Shown: one piece after another, positions 1-11,390 of the stretch
Position numbering within the stretch: the first letter of the stretch is position 1
How the letters are laid out: each line of letters begins with the position of its first letter
From: Hexactinellida sp. DTS-2022
Taxonomy: Eukaryota > Porifera > Hexactinellida
Direction of reading: 5' to 3'
Assembly: GCA_028753945.1 (NCBI GenBank)
Contig: JAPNXP010000002.1
Location: 2,852,001-2,916,000 of the forward strand
DNA length: 64,000 nucleotides
Position numbers and translations under genes: made by a program
The notes under the pieces: model-generated
Databases searched by the model: none
The model's input: the letters and a program-made list of their open reading frames with translations, nothing else
Told to the model about the DNA's origin: nothing

Positions 1-882
1 ACTATACCATCTGGATAATCAAAATTTAGTAAATTGAAACAAACATTGTCAGGGCAAATTTTGGGAACGGGTATTTCTAAACGATCACTACATCCAAAGG
101 AACAAGTGAATGTTTACTCGAACCGTTCCCCAAATGAATCAATCACTATTAGAGCTGTATTCCACAATAGAATCCCCCTTCCTGACCAGGGTATATTATA
201 AGCCCATTTTTTTATTCCTGGCCCATTTTTTTATTCCTATTTTCATTTTTTACTCCCTTGAATAGTGAGTTTTTATCGTCTGATATCCATTTCAAGATTC
301 CATTTCTACCGAAAATCCATTTTTTTATTCCACGAAAACATTAAAAAACTTTTTTTTAATCCTTATAAAATACTCTGTTCCTGACCCACCTTTTATCGGG
401 TTCACTGGATATCTTATACACGTACTGTAATTTCTGCCATAGTTCATTCTGCATAACTCTTTCCTTAATAGTCAGATCTGGTTTTATAAATACTTTATGA
501 AGTTTCGGATGGTTTTTGAGTGTATAAGAGTTTGCTATAATCTTTTGTCAATGAATGTAGAGTCTAATTTTATCCTCATTGGTCTGGGTTGGCCTTCATT
601 TATGATTCTACCCAGCCGACAAATATCTAATATTTTAGGCTTTAGTTTTAAATGTTCAGCTATTGAGAGTAGCTCTTTAGAACAGTCTGCGAGTTGAACA
701 TCCTCAGACATTCCATATACAATTTGGTTATTTTCTCTTGACTGCCTGTCCTTTTCATCCTCACAAGCGTATATTTTATTATTCTCTTCCTCTTTCAGGA
801 TCTTTCGTAACTGGTCAGAAGAATCCTCCTTTCCAGTCGGTGATTCAATGTAGGCTTTTAAAGTAGAACAATTCTCGGTCAT
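1..882 (-). pseudogene. Non-LTR retrotransposon ORF1-like relic
   Basis: On the minus strand an ATG at 882 opens 115 codons to 535. Residues 88-93 read CRLGRI and 99-106 read PRPMRIKL. After a frameshift near 540 another frame continues to about 390 and includes KPDLTIKERV. This order (R-L-G-R, P-R-P-x-x-I, then a D-L-T-x-x-E-R block) resembles ORF1-type proteins of many invertebrate non-LTR retrotransposons; that family assignment is from memory. The frame is then split by a 191-bp miniature element (187-377). Removing it with one 8-bp duplication lets the reading continue as D-K-R-W-V-R-K-G-D-S-I towards the window edge, where stops appear. No reverse transcriptase is attached here. It is a dead fragment, possibly continuing left of the window. 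Confidence 0.5.
187..377. mobile_element. hAT-like MITE, 191 bp, 8-bp TSD TTCCTGAC
   Basis: The element begins CAGGGTATATTATAAG and ends CTTATAAAATACTCTG, so the outer ends are near inverted repeats of the CAGGG/CYCTG type. The 8 bases TTCCTGAC flank it on both sides (179-186 and 378-385). CAGGG-like ends plus an 8-bp duplication are typical of hAT superfamily elements. A second copy of exactly the same length lies at 20311-20501. It is non-coding and non-autonomous. Confidence 0.85.
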
Positions 883-943
883 GACAGATAAATCTCCTCA
901 AGGCTCGACCCACACCTTCAGAGAAAATAAACTACTTCCAATT

Positions 944-1140
944 AGTTAGGTTTTATTGCTTATTACGATAGGTCTATATGTTGTGTATATTCCCTGAAAA
1001 TTTAATCCGGAAATATTAAATACTTTAGGAGATATGGAACTGAAACCAAAACATCGCAATATTAATGTCCGAATTTTCGAAATGTTTTCAAGAATCAAAA
1101 CCTCTCCAACATGTACACGCTTGCAGATGAAATCTAATAA
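944..1140. repeat. Dispersed repeat shared with 55979-56150
   Basis: The segment beginning with a TTAGGTTTTATTGCT block and including a TATATGTTGTGTATAT core reappears in the same orientation at 55979-56150 with scattered substitutions. No coding capacity is convincing. It is a diverged dispersed repeat of unknown class. Confidence 0.6.
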
Positions 1141-1319
1141 GTTATTGATGATCTGAGAAAAATGCATTATTTAGATAGTATTGTTACTTAATTAGCCCCT
1201 TTGAAGCTCAGATGTCCCTTTAAAGTCTATCTACCTGTTCTAGTTATTCAACGATAATACATTTTCTATGCCTAACTTGAAAACTTTTTGAGATAATGAT
1301 ATTATTAACTTCCATAATT

Positions 1320-1902
1320 TCGATTTTATAGGGCTTCCAGTTTTCTGCTAATACAAAAGTCCCATTGGGGGATTTCTTCATACTCCACCTGATAAGTGTG
1401 TGGTTTTTAAGATCAATATTAGCTAAAGACCTGTACTGTGTGTTCTATCAGATAGATCATCGATATGGGCGGTTGGTGGGCGGTTTAGAATTTTGATAAG
1501 ATCTAAATAATAAATATTGCGACCTTTTGAAACCAAAGAATGAATAAAAAGGTCATCTTTTTTTGCGAAATTTGATAAAATGTTTGAAAAAGAAAATTCC
1601 AAGTCATAATTCAAAAATGTAAACCGTCTACCAACTCCGTACGCTTATAATCTTTAAATATTTATTCTGATAACAAACATTGATGGCCGCATTGCCAAAT
1701 TACCGCATAATATCGACCACCACTTTTGGAAATCGCCCTATGGGAGATTTGTATTAGCCAAATTTTGAAACCGACAAAAAATAAAAAGTATAATAGATAG
1801 GGACATTTTCTTTTTGGTTTATTGCTTTGTATCGTATAGGTATCTATTTCTCACAATTACAGTTTAATACAAGAACTTTCATTCACGTGGGGTAATTTAA
1901 CC
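1320..1902. mobile_element. TTAA element family F1, left-truncated copy
   Basis: From about 1320 this matches the 718-bp F1 element at 28555-29272 along its right part and ends in GGGGTAATTTAACC followed by TTAA at 1903-1906. The left end is missing or replaced. F1 is non-coding; its full copies start GGTTAAATTAC, end GTAATTTAACC and are flanked by TTAA. Confidence 0.75.
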
Positions 1903-1906
1903 TTAA

Positions 1907-4624
1907 GTCAAGTTACAATGAATAAGTAATTCAATTTTGGGAGCATTCGGTGTTATATTTTTTTAGTTAAGTTTCATGCGGAAATTAGGCCAACGACGGC
2001 CTTCACCCGACAAATTTCAGTTCGAGTTTTCCCCTCCCTTCAAAGCTTTAGGAGGAGCTCGCATTCCTCTTGCGTCCAGTGTGTACCCTAGTCTAGAAAA
2101 ATATATATTATTAATACATGAAAATTGGATTGCATATATTCGTTCTAAATTCGTTTCATTGTTCATTTGATAATGTCCAGTGTTGAAGCTAAACGAATGA
2201 TAAAAAGAGATGAATTTGCAAGGGAAATTCATTGGTGGCCAACAATAACAACCAACCAAGGAACAATTTTCACTCTGAACAATTTTCACTAGAAACCCTA
2301 AATATAAACAGCAGCGGATTAAGGTATCATGGGGCCCTGGGGAAGTTATAATCGAGGGGCCCTCTTCACCACTGTTAACGAAACATTGAATTAGTTATTA
2401 CAAACCAACTAGCTTGTATTTCTCATTTTTCCAGTGAAAATAGCATTAAACCATACATGGAATTTAAATATTTTGCCGGTTTTGTAGAGGCGTACGGGGA
2501 TTTTTGTTTGGGAGGACAATATTACTGATTGAGGGTCTTATATTACCTAAATGTCTGCACACTCAAAATTTAGCATTCTGCTTTGTGTAAAATAACATTT
2601 CATATCCAAGCGTACAGGGATACCCTTTACAATCTATATAATACAACTTCTCCCCTTCCAAAAGTAATAAATTTGATTTATGTAAACCTCAATGTATATA
2701 TAATAACATGATAGTATCTCCAGCCATGCATTCTGCATTGACCATATAGTACAATGTCTTTGTTAGTGTAATCCCTCTTAGAATAAGTATAAGGGATTTC
2801 CTAGACAAGCGAGCGTAAGGAGCGGTAAAAAGCTGTTCACAATTTGTGCCAATGTACAGGGTATAATTCGAGCCCCGTGCAGGGATAAGACTCTAATAAG
2901 TTGACAGGTATGCAAACAGTAAACGGAAAATACACAAGATAGATATTTTGAATTTAACATTGTAGCCATCTCACAGTGGGCATTTAGGTGGAAATAGGCT
3001 ATAATTTTATCACCTTAGATCGTTGATTAGGTATTACGCATTGAATTCAGCATATAGTATAACATTGAAATGCATATTTACATACATATCCAACAATTAT
3101 ATTGATTGTTATGGTGATTACTGTTTACGTCAAAATGAACAATAAGAATTTCATTTCTGTGGTTTATATAAGTATTGAATTTCAAAGAAATCAGAAATGA
3201 CTAAGAGGATAGTTAAATTGACTAATGCTTATATAATATTTTCAAACCAACCTTTAAATAGTTTATTCTGATACTGGAAACCTTCCCAAAAAATATTATG
3301 TTAGCCCTGCGGCTATATCAACTTCAATGAATCGGACAACCATTTTTTGTTAAGTTAAATACTTAAGAAGTGATGGAATTAATAGTGGGCCGTCGTGGGC
3401 TGCTGTTTTTAAAGTTTTAGGACGCAGGTTATATATTTCTCTTCAAAATAAACTGTCATTTAAAGGCGCACAGAGGCGCACAGACACTATATTTTATAAA
3501 ATAGATATACGACTTCTTTAAATATATTGCATCATGTAAAATAGACAAGCTCTTGAATTTCTTAACACGAAAAATTTGCGAGAGAAGCTTCGGGTCCAGT
3601 AACTTTATGGAATACGATCAATTGGGATCTGACCAATTTCAAACAATTCGATGGCAATTTAATGAATTTAAGTTCAGCAGGGAGCAGCACTGTCGGAAAA
3701 TTTGTGGAAACATACTTTTTTGACATATACTCAGATGTCAATAATACTGCTCCAACTGGCTCAAAATACATGGTGATATAATATTCAAATAAAAAAGTTT
3801 ATAAATGCGCGAAAAGGCGCGACGTGGATCATTTAATGTCTTTAAACCATATGTATTAGGATTTTTTGAAAAGATTGCACCTCTTCCAAGAGATATAATC
3901 AATAATCATGGGTGAACAATAAAATTTTGTTAACCAACCTTAACGGTATGGCCGAAAAGACGAAATAGTGATTTCCAGTGGAAATAACATTTCGAGGCAT
4001 ATTTTTTTTTTCTTGCTAATTTATTCTTAGGCATGTCTTGTTTCATGCTAGGTGGTAAAAAACATTTTTTGGTCAATAGGAATGCACTTATGCGTCATAA
4101 TATAGCTCCTTATTTGGTCTTTTTTCGAAATAACTTGGATTCTTTTGTAATTTTGGTATCTCAATGCCCTTATATAGATCATTGTTTTTATGTTGAAAAA
4201 AAGATCCATATTTATAAGTCTTTGATTTTAATATCTCCACATTGGAATTCTGACTCTATATAATTTCCATGGTTACCATTGCCATAGATTGTAATGTTTG
4301 ACACAATTCAAAAGTGTAATGTGTAATGTGATTGTAGTATTGTTGTAATTAGCGTATATTGAAACCTGATACACTAGTGTAATTATACAAGTGAAATCTG
4401 ATTCATTATTTATTGTTTCAGATGTCACAATATCTTATTATAGAAATCATAGTCCTTTCAAATAACTTTATGTAATAATAGTATGTGAAATTTGCTACCA
4501 TTTTTGCATTGTGTTGTGTGGCAGCCCATAGTTATGTGGCTGGCCATAATAATGTGGCAGAAATAGATATGTGGTTGACCATAGTTATGTGGTTGATTTA
4601 GTTTTTGTAGTTCAAGTAGTTCAA
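1907..4624. other. No gene recognised; AT-rich repeat-like DNA
   Basis: No frame here has convincing coding character. A CAGCGGATTAAGGTATCATG stretch at 2312 followed by GGGGCCC resembles one end of a hAT-like element, but I did not find its partner. A small direct repeat (AATTTTCACT) sits at 2258-2290 and a duplicated AGGCGCACAG at 3463-3482. Otherwise I see nothing I can name. Confidence 0.4.
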
Positions 4625-5165
4625 ATTTAAAGGGACCGGGAATGGGCCGGGATCTGCCGGATAGACCAGGGAATGGGCCCAGTAGAGCCGGGAATGGGCC
4701 GGATAAACCGGGAATGGGCCGGATAAACCGGGAATGGGCCGGGTAGAGCGGGAATGCGGCAGGTAGAGCCTGCAATGGGCCGAGTAGAGCCGGGAATGGG
4801 GAAGATAGAGCCGAGAATGGGCCGGATAGAGCGGAAATGGGGCAGATAGAGCGTGCAATGGGCCGAGTAGAGCCGGGAATGGGGCAGATAGAGCCGGGAA
4901 TGGGCAGATAGAGCCGGGAATGGGCAGGATAAACCGGGAATGGCCCGGATAAACCGGGAATGGCCCGGATAGAGCGGGAATGGGGCAGGTAGAGCCTGCA
5001 ATGGGCCGAGTAGATCCGGGAATGGGCCGGATAAACCGAGAATGGGCCGGATAGAGCGGAAATGGGGCAGGTAGAGCCGGGAATGGGCCCGTTAGAGCCG
5101 GGTATGGGCCGGATAAACCGGGAATGGGCCGGATAGAGCCGGGATGGGCCGAGAAGAGCCGGGTG
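4625..5165. repeat. 21-bp GC-rich minisatellite, about 25 units
   Basis: About 25 head-to-tail units of 21 bp run here, with the core GGGAATGGGCC and a variable part (GGATAAACC, GGATAGAGC or AGTAGAGCC). Because the period is a multiple of three and the units lack stops, all three minus-strand frames are open (4458-5207, 4598-5197, 4627-5001), each giving a proline-rich heptad array such as P-I-P-G-S-T-R. The open frames are a consequence of the period and need not be genes. The GC content is far above the surroundings. Confidence 0.9.
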
Positions 5166-6236
5166 TTTCCCACGCCTACGGCGACATCCTGGTCCATTAT
5201 TAATCATAATTATTCATTGAGGTTGGATAATAGCACTTGGAAGTATTTGTCCATTGACCAATCACTTATGCGGATAAATAACCCCAATGTGTATCCAGTG
5301 GTGAGATGTATAAACTTTGATTGCGTTTCTCTCAGAATATTGTATTTAACCTGAGTACATATCCGCGGATAAACGTGGTGAAGAGACCAGAGCAGTTGGA
5401 AGTCTGAAATTTGTGGCAGAACATTCTAACGTTATGTTCTAAAGTTTGGTTGCCCAGATTTCTAATATTTGGAATACAGACCTCAAGGTGCATGAATTAA
5501 TTTTGTACTGGACGGAAATTGATCAATAAATGGAGAAAATGGAGAATTTATTCAAAAAATCACAAACCAAAATCGTAATTCAAAATCTGTTCGTGGCAAA
5601 AACTCCTACTAACTCCGAAGTACTTAGATAGGTCTATTAGAGTAAGTATAATAACATTGTGTATGAATCCATACAACTACTAACTAGGTTACTGCCTATA
5701 TACAGACAAATCCTTATTCTAAAATTATCCACAAAGTTATACATAATTAAAGGGAGTAAGTCAAAACAAGTATTATTAGACTCTATTTATTTCCCTAGGA
5801 GAGTACTTTCGAATGCTTTTGGATAAAGATGTCAATTATTGCAATATAAACCAAGAAATGGTTCTCGGTGATACCGTTTAATCTAATTTTTGACTGAATT
5901 ATCATTTATCGTCTAGAACTACGTTTAGGAGAATACATACATCATTTTTGATAATGCCATTCAGTTTGCAGCTACGATAACCTATATGTCAATAATACTT
6001 CATTAAAGTCTATCTAGCTTAGTTTTCCTATTTCCACTTACATCCCTAAAATGCCCACTGTGCATCTCATTCACACTTTGAGTTTTGCGGCCCTTAGAAA
6101 TTTTGTGGCGAGCTCCCCCTTCAAACACTCTGTTGTTGATTGTCCTTGCTTCCTCTAGTATTTGGGGGGCCTTATGTGTGGGGGCCGCGGAAATAGTGGC
6201 CGTTTACTGCCTTAAGTCCGGCCCTAGCTATTATAA
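5166..6236. other. No gene recognised
   Basis: AT-rich sequence without a supported frame. A GC-rich patch at 6090-6230 ends in AAGTCCGGCCCTAG, which resembles the CAGGGCCGGATTTA terminus of the element at 41860; a partner end was not found. Nothing else can be named. Confidence 0.35.
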
Positions 6237-6842
6237 TTATAGATTACTTAATTAAGAGCAGAGGATCCCTGGAGAATGAGAGAAGAGTATGGCAGGATGA
6301 GAGAAATGCTTTGAAAAGAAAAATTAGGGAGAAGTAGAAAACTGCGAAACATGGAGACTTAGCTGGAGGGTTCCGAGAAGTGTAGGGATATCATTGGAAA
6401 CTAGAATAATTTGTATTCTTTATTATTTAGATGTTTGTTGTGTCAATTAATGAAATAAAGTTGAGTTGCTACTACGTATTAATTAATAAACACCTTCTTT
6501 TAATAAAGCAAGTGGATTACAATTATCTGTAAAGTGGAAAATTATTTTCACTACCAGCGCTCGAAATACCACAGTAGATTGGAAAAGCAAATCCAGAATT
6601 CACTAGTTATACTAAGTCTCAAATTCACAATTTAATTAATTAATTAATAATTAAGTATAACATTAAATGTTCAGTAAATTATAGTTAGAGTGGATATAAT
6701 TTACCTTCTATAGTTGCGCCTCAGAATACCACAGCGTCTCAAAATAACACAGTCTAATTTGTAATAGCACATGCATGGTGAATGGAGTGTATCATATAGG
6801 CGTCTCAAAATACCACAGCGTCTCAAAATACCACACAACAGA
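6237..6842. repeat. Duplicated segment, copy 1 (partner 21287-22083)
   Basis: This stretch is nearly the same as 21287-22083 once a 194-bp insertion in the second copy is removed. It starts with an AGCAGAGGATCCCTGGAGAA block, has an AATAAAG signal-like motif near 6460, a TTAATTAATTAATTAATAAT tract and two runs of a GCGTCTCAAAATACCACA motif. Reading the plus strand, the first 80 bases give L-E-N-E-R-R-V-W-Q-D-E-R-N-x-L-K, similar to the end of the 64-codon frame at 20066-20603. It may be the 3' end of a small gene or element copied several times. Confidence 0.7.
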
Positions 6843-8142
6843 TCTATCATAGAGTGCAAACTTGTCAAATAAGTACAGATAAATTCTGAAAAAGTGCGGA
6901 ATAAGAAAGTAGTGGACCGAACAGACAATTCACAATAAACTTCCGGACAAATAGAACAACAATTACTACAAGTGCTATAACGAGTCACTACAGGAATACA
7001 GTTTATAGATGTATCAAATAATTCAAAGTTGTCAAATAAGTAATAGATAACTTCACAAAAAACTGCGGAATATGTGACTTGTAGACCTGTTTCGTAAATA
7101 TGTCCGGGTGTAATGAAATTTCCGGCTATATATATGGACATTTCATTACGGACCATGGATATTCAGTGTTATAAAATATCCGGTTGTAAAATAATGTCCG
7201 AGTGTTTTAATTATCATAACTTATATAATTTATAAACTAGAGTTATTGACCCTTAGATTTATGAACAAATCACTCATATTCTGTATTTTCTTTTTTGAGG
7301 TTACGAAGTTACAACCCATCAATTGAAGGTAACCCTCGACCACCGTATAGTCATAAAAGTCTTTAAGTATTTTGATAAAGTTTTCCTGGTTGAAAACTAT
7401 ACAAATCGAACCTTAAAATTTTATATATCTAGGGGACATATACAATACTGTATTTTCCGTTACTAGTGTGTTTTGCGGGTGCGCTGGAATTTTTTCCCTT
7501 CATCAACTAGTTCATAGAGAGCAGGGCTCAAAGGATAATTATCACATTTGTTCCTGATCATTGTAGTAATCCGGTTTTCTTAGTTTACAATGGGTATCAT
7601 CACTGTTCTATTAACATTAAGTAAATCCAATTTGCATAGCGAATCTCATCACCCACGATATTTATTTTTTAAACATTCCTACCCTACTGGTCATGTGCCC
7701 TACACATAGCTCCCAAGTCGGAACGCTGAATTTGCATAAAGTCAAGCGACACAAGGAACGAGCGCTAACGTTTCTTGTTTCGTTTGGCCTCATTTTAAAT
7801 AATTGCTCAAAATCACTTGACTGGCATCATTTTTATTAATTTATTTAAACACTTAATCCCTAATCAATCTCAATAATACTTGTATTAATGTTGAGTAACT
7901 TGAGTTAGTGTGCTAAAGTTGGTCTCCCGAGATAGCCGACAATAAGTGACGATCACTTCGGTCTCGATCGCTTCGAGACTGATCATTCAACCCCTACGCC
8001 GTCTCGAATTATAATTTTATTAACGACAACAACAACAACAAATATTCATATTTGTTTACCTATAATAAGTTATTACTTGGGAGCTAACCATTCTCTATCT
8101 CTAGTATTATAGGTGCGATTTCTATCCCCCTATCACTTTATA
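6843..8142. other. No gene recognised
   Basis: The frames here do not look like proteins; the 151-codon minus frame at 6701-7156 is composed of the duplicated repeat. An ACAACAACAACAACAA microsatellite lies at 8024-8042. No other supported feature. Confidence 0.4.
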
Positions 8143-8706
8143 CACTAACCGGCCAAAAGTATTTGAACAGCAATAATTTGCATTTAGACATTTGAGGTTA
8201 TACAAGCATAATAACATTAGTAGATGCTACAAAATGGCTATTTACATGAAACGATATGTAAAGTATTATAAAACAGCAAAATTTTCAAATTTACATTTTT
8301 ATGGAGGCGTTAAACTCATTAAATATTTAATTAGCTAATTAAATAATTAATTTGTTATCATTAAGATGCAATGTTAATATATTTATTCTGATAGCAGATT
8401 TGAATTCCACATGGTTTGATTAAACTAAGTGCATACTTTCAAATCAATCCGAATATTTTCCACTGTGATACAGCCACATTTCAATTTGTGCCACTTATGC
8501 CACAAGTGGCACGTGGCAGAAACACTTATGCCACTTCGTGGTTATTTTCAAAATTGAATTGAAATCACTATATTTTGTAATGTATATCTATAGTAAGATA
8601 TTTATAGTCATTTCAGAGTAGTTTAGATAGCCGTTAATAAGTTGCCAGACGAGTATTGTGTGTGCATTAAAATCCCCATTGTTCAAATACTTTTGGCCGG
8701 TTAGTG
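8143..8706. mobile_element. Tc1/mariner-like MITE, copy 1, TA-flanked
   Basis: Perfect to near-perfect inverted ends read CACTAACCGGCCAAAAGTAT... on the left and the reverse complement on the right, about 27 bp, flanked by TA at 8141-8142 and 8707-8708. GGCCAAAAGTATTTGAAC-type ends with TA duplication are typical of Tc1/mariner elements. The 564-bp interior is non-coding and holds a GTGCCACTTATGCCACAAGT / GGCACGTGGCA region that can pair with itself. A second copy of 565 bp is at 27455-28019. Confidence 0.88.
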
Positions 8707-8708
8707 TA

Positions 8709-10697
8709 TAATCCTGACAAACCCACCCACAACACGAGTTTTAATACAACGAAATATACTTAGATATAATATTCAGGTATTGTTGTGTGCCATTAATTAT
8801 AGACACACACTCTAATGGGAATATATCAATCCAAATATATGTTTGCAGAGAATATGAATAATTCACTGTACAGGTTCCACATGAACTAAAATGTAGCTAA
8901 TTACATTAACCTTCTGGCTCTTCCTCAATAATATGTTTTTCTTCGACTCGGTTAGTTTAAACTCTTGGTCCAGGCCATCATATAAAAACCATCCATTTCG
9001 TGTTTGAATGTTCATGGTGAAGTGAAGTTTTACTGAATTATAGATTGAATAATAATAGTTGGTACCTATGTGTAAAAATAATATATGAAAACTTATAATC
9101 GTGTTTAGATAGACGTTCTGCAAATCAAAACTAACTCACTTGAGTAACATTTTGCTTGAGGAAATCTGCAGGTATTCATATAACCAGTTGCATTTAAAAT
9201 TGACTGAAGAAATCCAAAATAATATCACAAACTAACTTCATACAATACAATCAGTACTTACTATCCTGTTTTTCCCACTTCTATGAATAATATGGATGGG
9301 GTCCTACAAAGCTAGACTTCATTAGATCAGCTTTACAATTTCCTTTGCAAGATTGTCTAAAAAGCAGGATAAATGGGATGATAAACATCACAAGTCCATC
9401 ATTTTTTCTGACAACACTGAATCAATCAAATTAATTATACTTACATCATGCATTTCTGCGAATCAACTTTATTCGTTATACTTGTGGCTATATTACTTTT
9501 TGGATGGCTAGGGAAATAATACAATGACATTAAAATACAGTTATATTTCGTTCTACAAGCATAGTTTATATATATTCTAAATTACATTTTCATTTTGGAC
9601 AAAAATGAACAAACAGTGTAACTAAATAAACCTTTGGTAGACTACTCCACGATATTTATTAACAGCTCGACACTGTTTTGTGACCGATTTTGACCGATCA
9701 TGAGATTATTAATGTATGCAAATTAGTTAACTAACCTGACCAACCCGATGTCTTTTGACCGAATAAAATGTTGTCCACATTGGTTACAACTGTAATCAAT
9801 CATATATGCATCACTTGATATATTTATTTTCCTGAGAAAACGAATCAATCGATTCTCGCTACCGAATGGGTCTATATAATTAGTTTCTTTATACCCCATG
9901 GATCGTTCCAAGAGTAGCTTAGCTGAAATAAAATCCTATAAATACAATCAAGTAATAATTACTCACGCGTTACGCGATTACGAGCTTGAAACTTAAATAC
10001 TTCCTTTCTAAAGGAATCGAATCGTTCTGAATTTATGAAGTAATAATTTCACCTTTGTGTTCAAAAGATTTATCATTTGCTGAATAATAGGACTGGGAGC
10101 AGTATATCCAGAGAGAGAGAGTGCATGATCTACTTCATTGCTGCACATGCTCAAGCTTGTTAGAAAATTATCAATTGGGCATGTATTGACTAGGCAGACA
10201 TCATTGTTTTTACCACCCCAAGATAAGCAAAGTCCAAGATAATCTATGAAAATAGGGTTAGAAATTCAATATAACCGACAACTGTATTAACCTAAATGTT
10301 TATTATAGATTAGAAACCAGTTATTTCTAACAAATTATTTTCAGGTACGAATAGTTAGAATGAATAACCGGTGGTTAGCATACCTGCCAACTGTTAAGGA
10401 AGTTTAACTATTTTGGCTGTTCTGTATAAGCGTACATATTACATTTGTACAGTGATTTTAGTAAGGTCAAAATTACGGAACGTGAATCTATAATACCTTA
10501 AAATTTTCTACACCCGCAAAATGTAGCATTTTGTCGTATGCATTGAATGCTATGTCTTGGTTAGTATAATTCTTCGTAGCATAAATGTACAGAGATTATC
10601 AGGATGAGCAAGCGAACATTTAACTACGATTTGGTACCATGGATGCGTTCGAAGATGGGGAATTTTAAGTAACCACAATATTCTGTCATGATTTAAT
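8709..10697. other. No gene recognised
   Basis: Several short frames exist (for example minus 8863-9123 and 9723-9911), but none has a recognisable domain or codon pattern. Sequence is AT-rich with a short GA run at 10109-10120. I see no supported element ends. Confidence 0.35.
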
Positions 10698-10699
10698 TA

Positions 10700-10955
10700 C
10701 CGTATTTCCTTGAATAGTAGCCCCCCTCGAATAATCGCCCACCTTGAATAATCGCCCCCCAAAATAGGACCTAATTATTTTTTGACACCGCCTAGAATAA
10801 CCGTTGATATCAAATAATCGCCTCCCTACATTTATTGACTCTCTCAAATGATTATATTCCACAAATATTCGCCATTCTCGAAAATCATTACATTTCTTGG
10901 GCCTAAATGGGGCTTGAAATTAATAATCGCCCGGGCTACTATTCAAGGAATACGG
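10700..10955. mobile_element. TA-flanked MITE, CCGTATTTCC ends, copy 1
   Basis: Begins CCGTATTTCCTTGAATAGTA and ends with the matching inverted TACTATTCAAGGAATACGG; TA flanks both sides (10698-10699 and 10956-10957). The interior carries repeated GAATAATCGCCC motifs. Related copies are at 22199-22451 and 44336-44594. Non-coding; superfamily not assigned beyond the TA target. Confidence 0.82.
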
Positions 10956-11128
10956 TATTTACAATAAACCATAATATTTGAATATGAGTTGCATTATATG
11001 ATATCCAACATGAAATTTTCTTTATTTGTTTCTTATATTAATTTCTATAATCACTTTTCAACATACCCACTCTCATACAAATTATTTAAGATTCCTTTTG
11101 TTATATATTAGCAACTACATCAATCAGA

Positions 11129-11390
11129 ATGCTGAATACATGCTCTGTTCCCGGTTATAAGAGTAACTATAATCCAGAATATCGTATTCCTGATTTCAGA
11201 ATGACTCAACAGCCGGATGAACTAGAGAGATTTAGATTCGAGCTCTGCATAGAGAAGATGTAGATAATCTGAAAACTGTTTTGTATGCGTGAAACATTTA
11301 GAGTAGAGTATATTGAGTACACCCACAAATATCCTAACGGAAATGGGAAACCACGAGTATCCACACAAAAATCCCAAGTTAAGCAAAACT
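11129..11390 (+). pseudogene. THAP-domain relic, frameshifted
   Basis: From the ATG at 11129 the plus strand reads M-L-N-T-C-S-V-P-G-Y-K-S-N-Y, close to the start of the THAP exon at 62539-63222. In the next frames it gives R-A-L-H-R-E-D-V-D-N-L-K and C-V-K-H, then E-Y-I-E-Y-T-H-K-Y-P-N-G-N-G. The THAP C2CH zinc module would need two early cysteines; the second is replaced by Y here. At least two frameshifts and an internal stop (11258 region) break it. It ends abruptly at about 11390, where retrotransposon sequence begins. It is a dead copy of the DNA-binding exon of a P-type transposon or THAP gene. Confidence 0.8.

Noticed and set aside
2312-2370. CAGCGGATTAAGG...GGGGCCC as a hAT-like end
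   Set aside because: One end only; no matching second end or 8-bp duplication was seen.
4458-5207. 249-codon proline-rich open frame on the minus strand
   Set aside because: It is created by the 21-bp minisatellite; the other two minus frames are open too, and there is no start context or homologous protein I know.
6701-7156. 151-codon minus-strand frame with repeated G-I-L-R-R
   Set aside because: Made of the repeated GCGTCTCAAAATACCACA words and neighbouring repeat; the copy at 21720-22037 does not keep the same frame.
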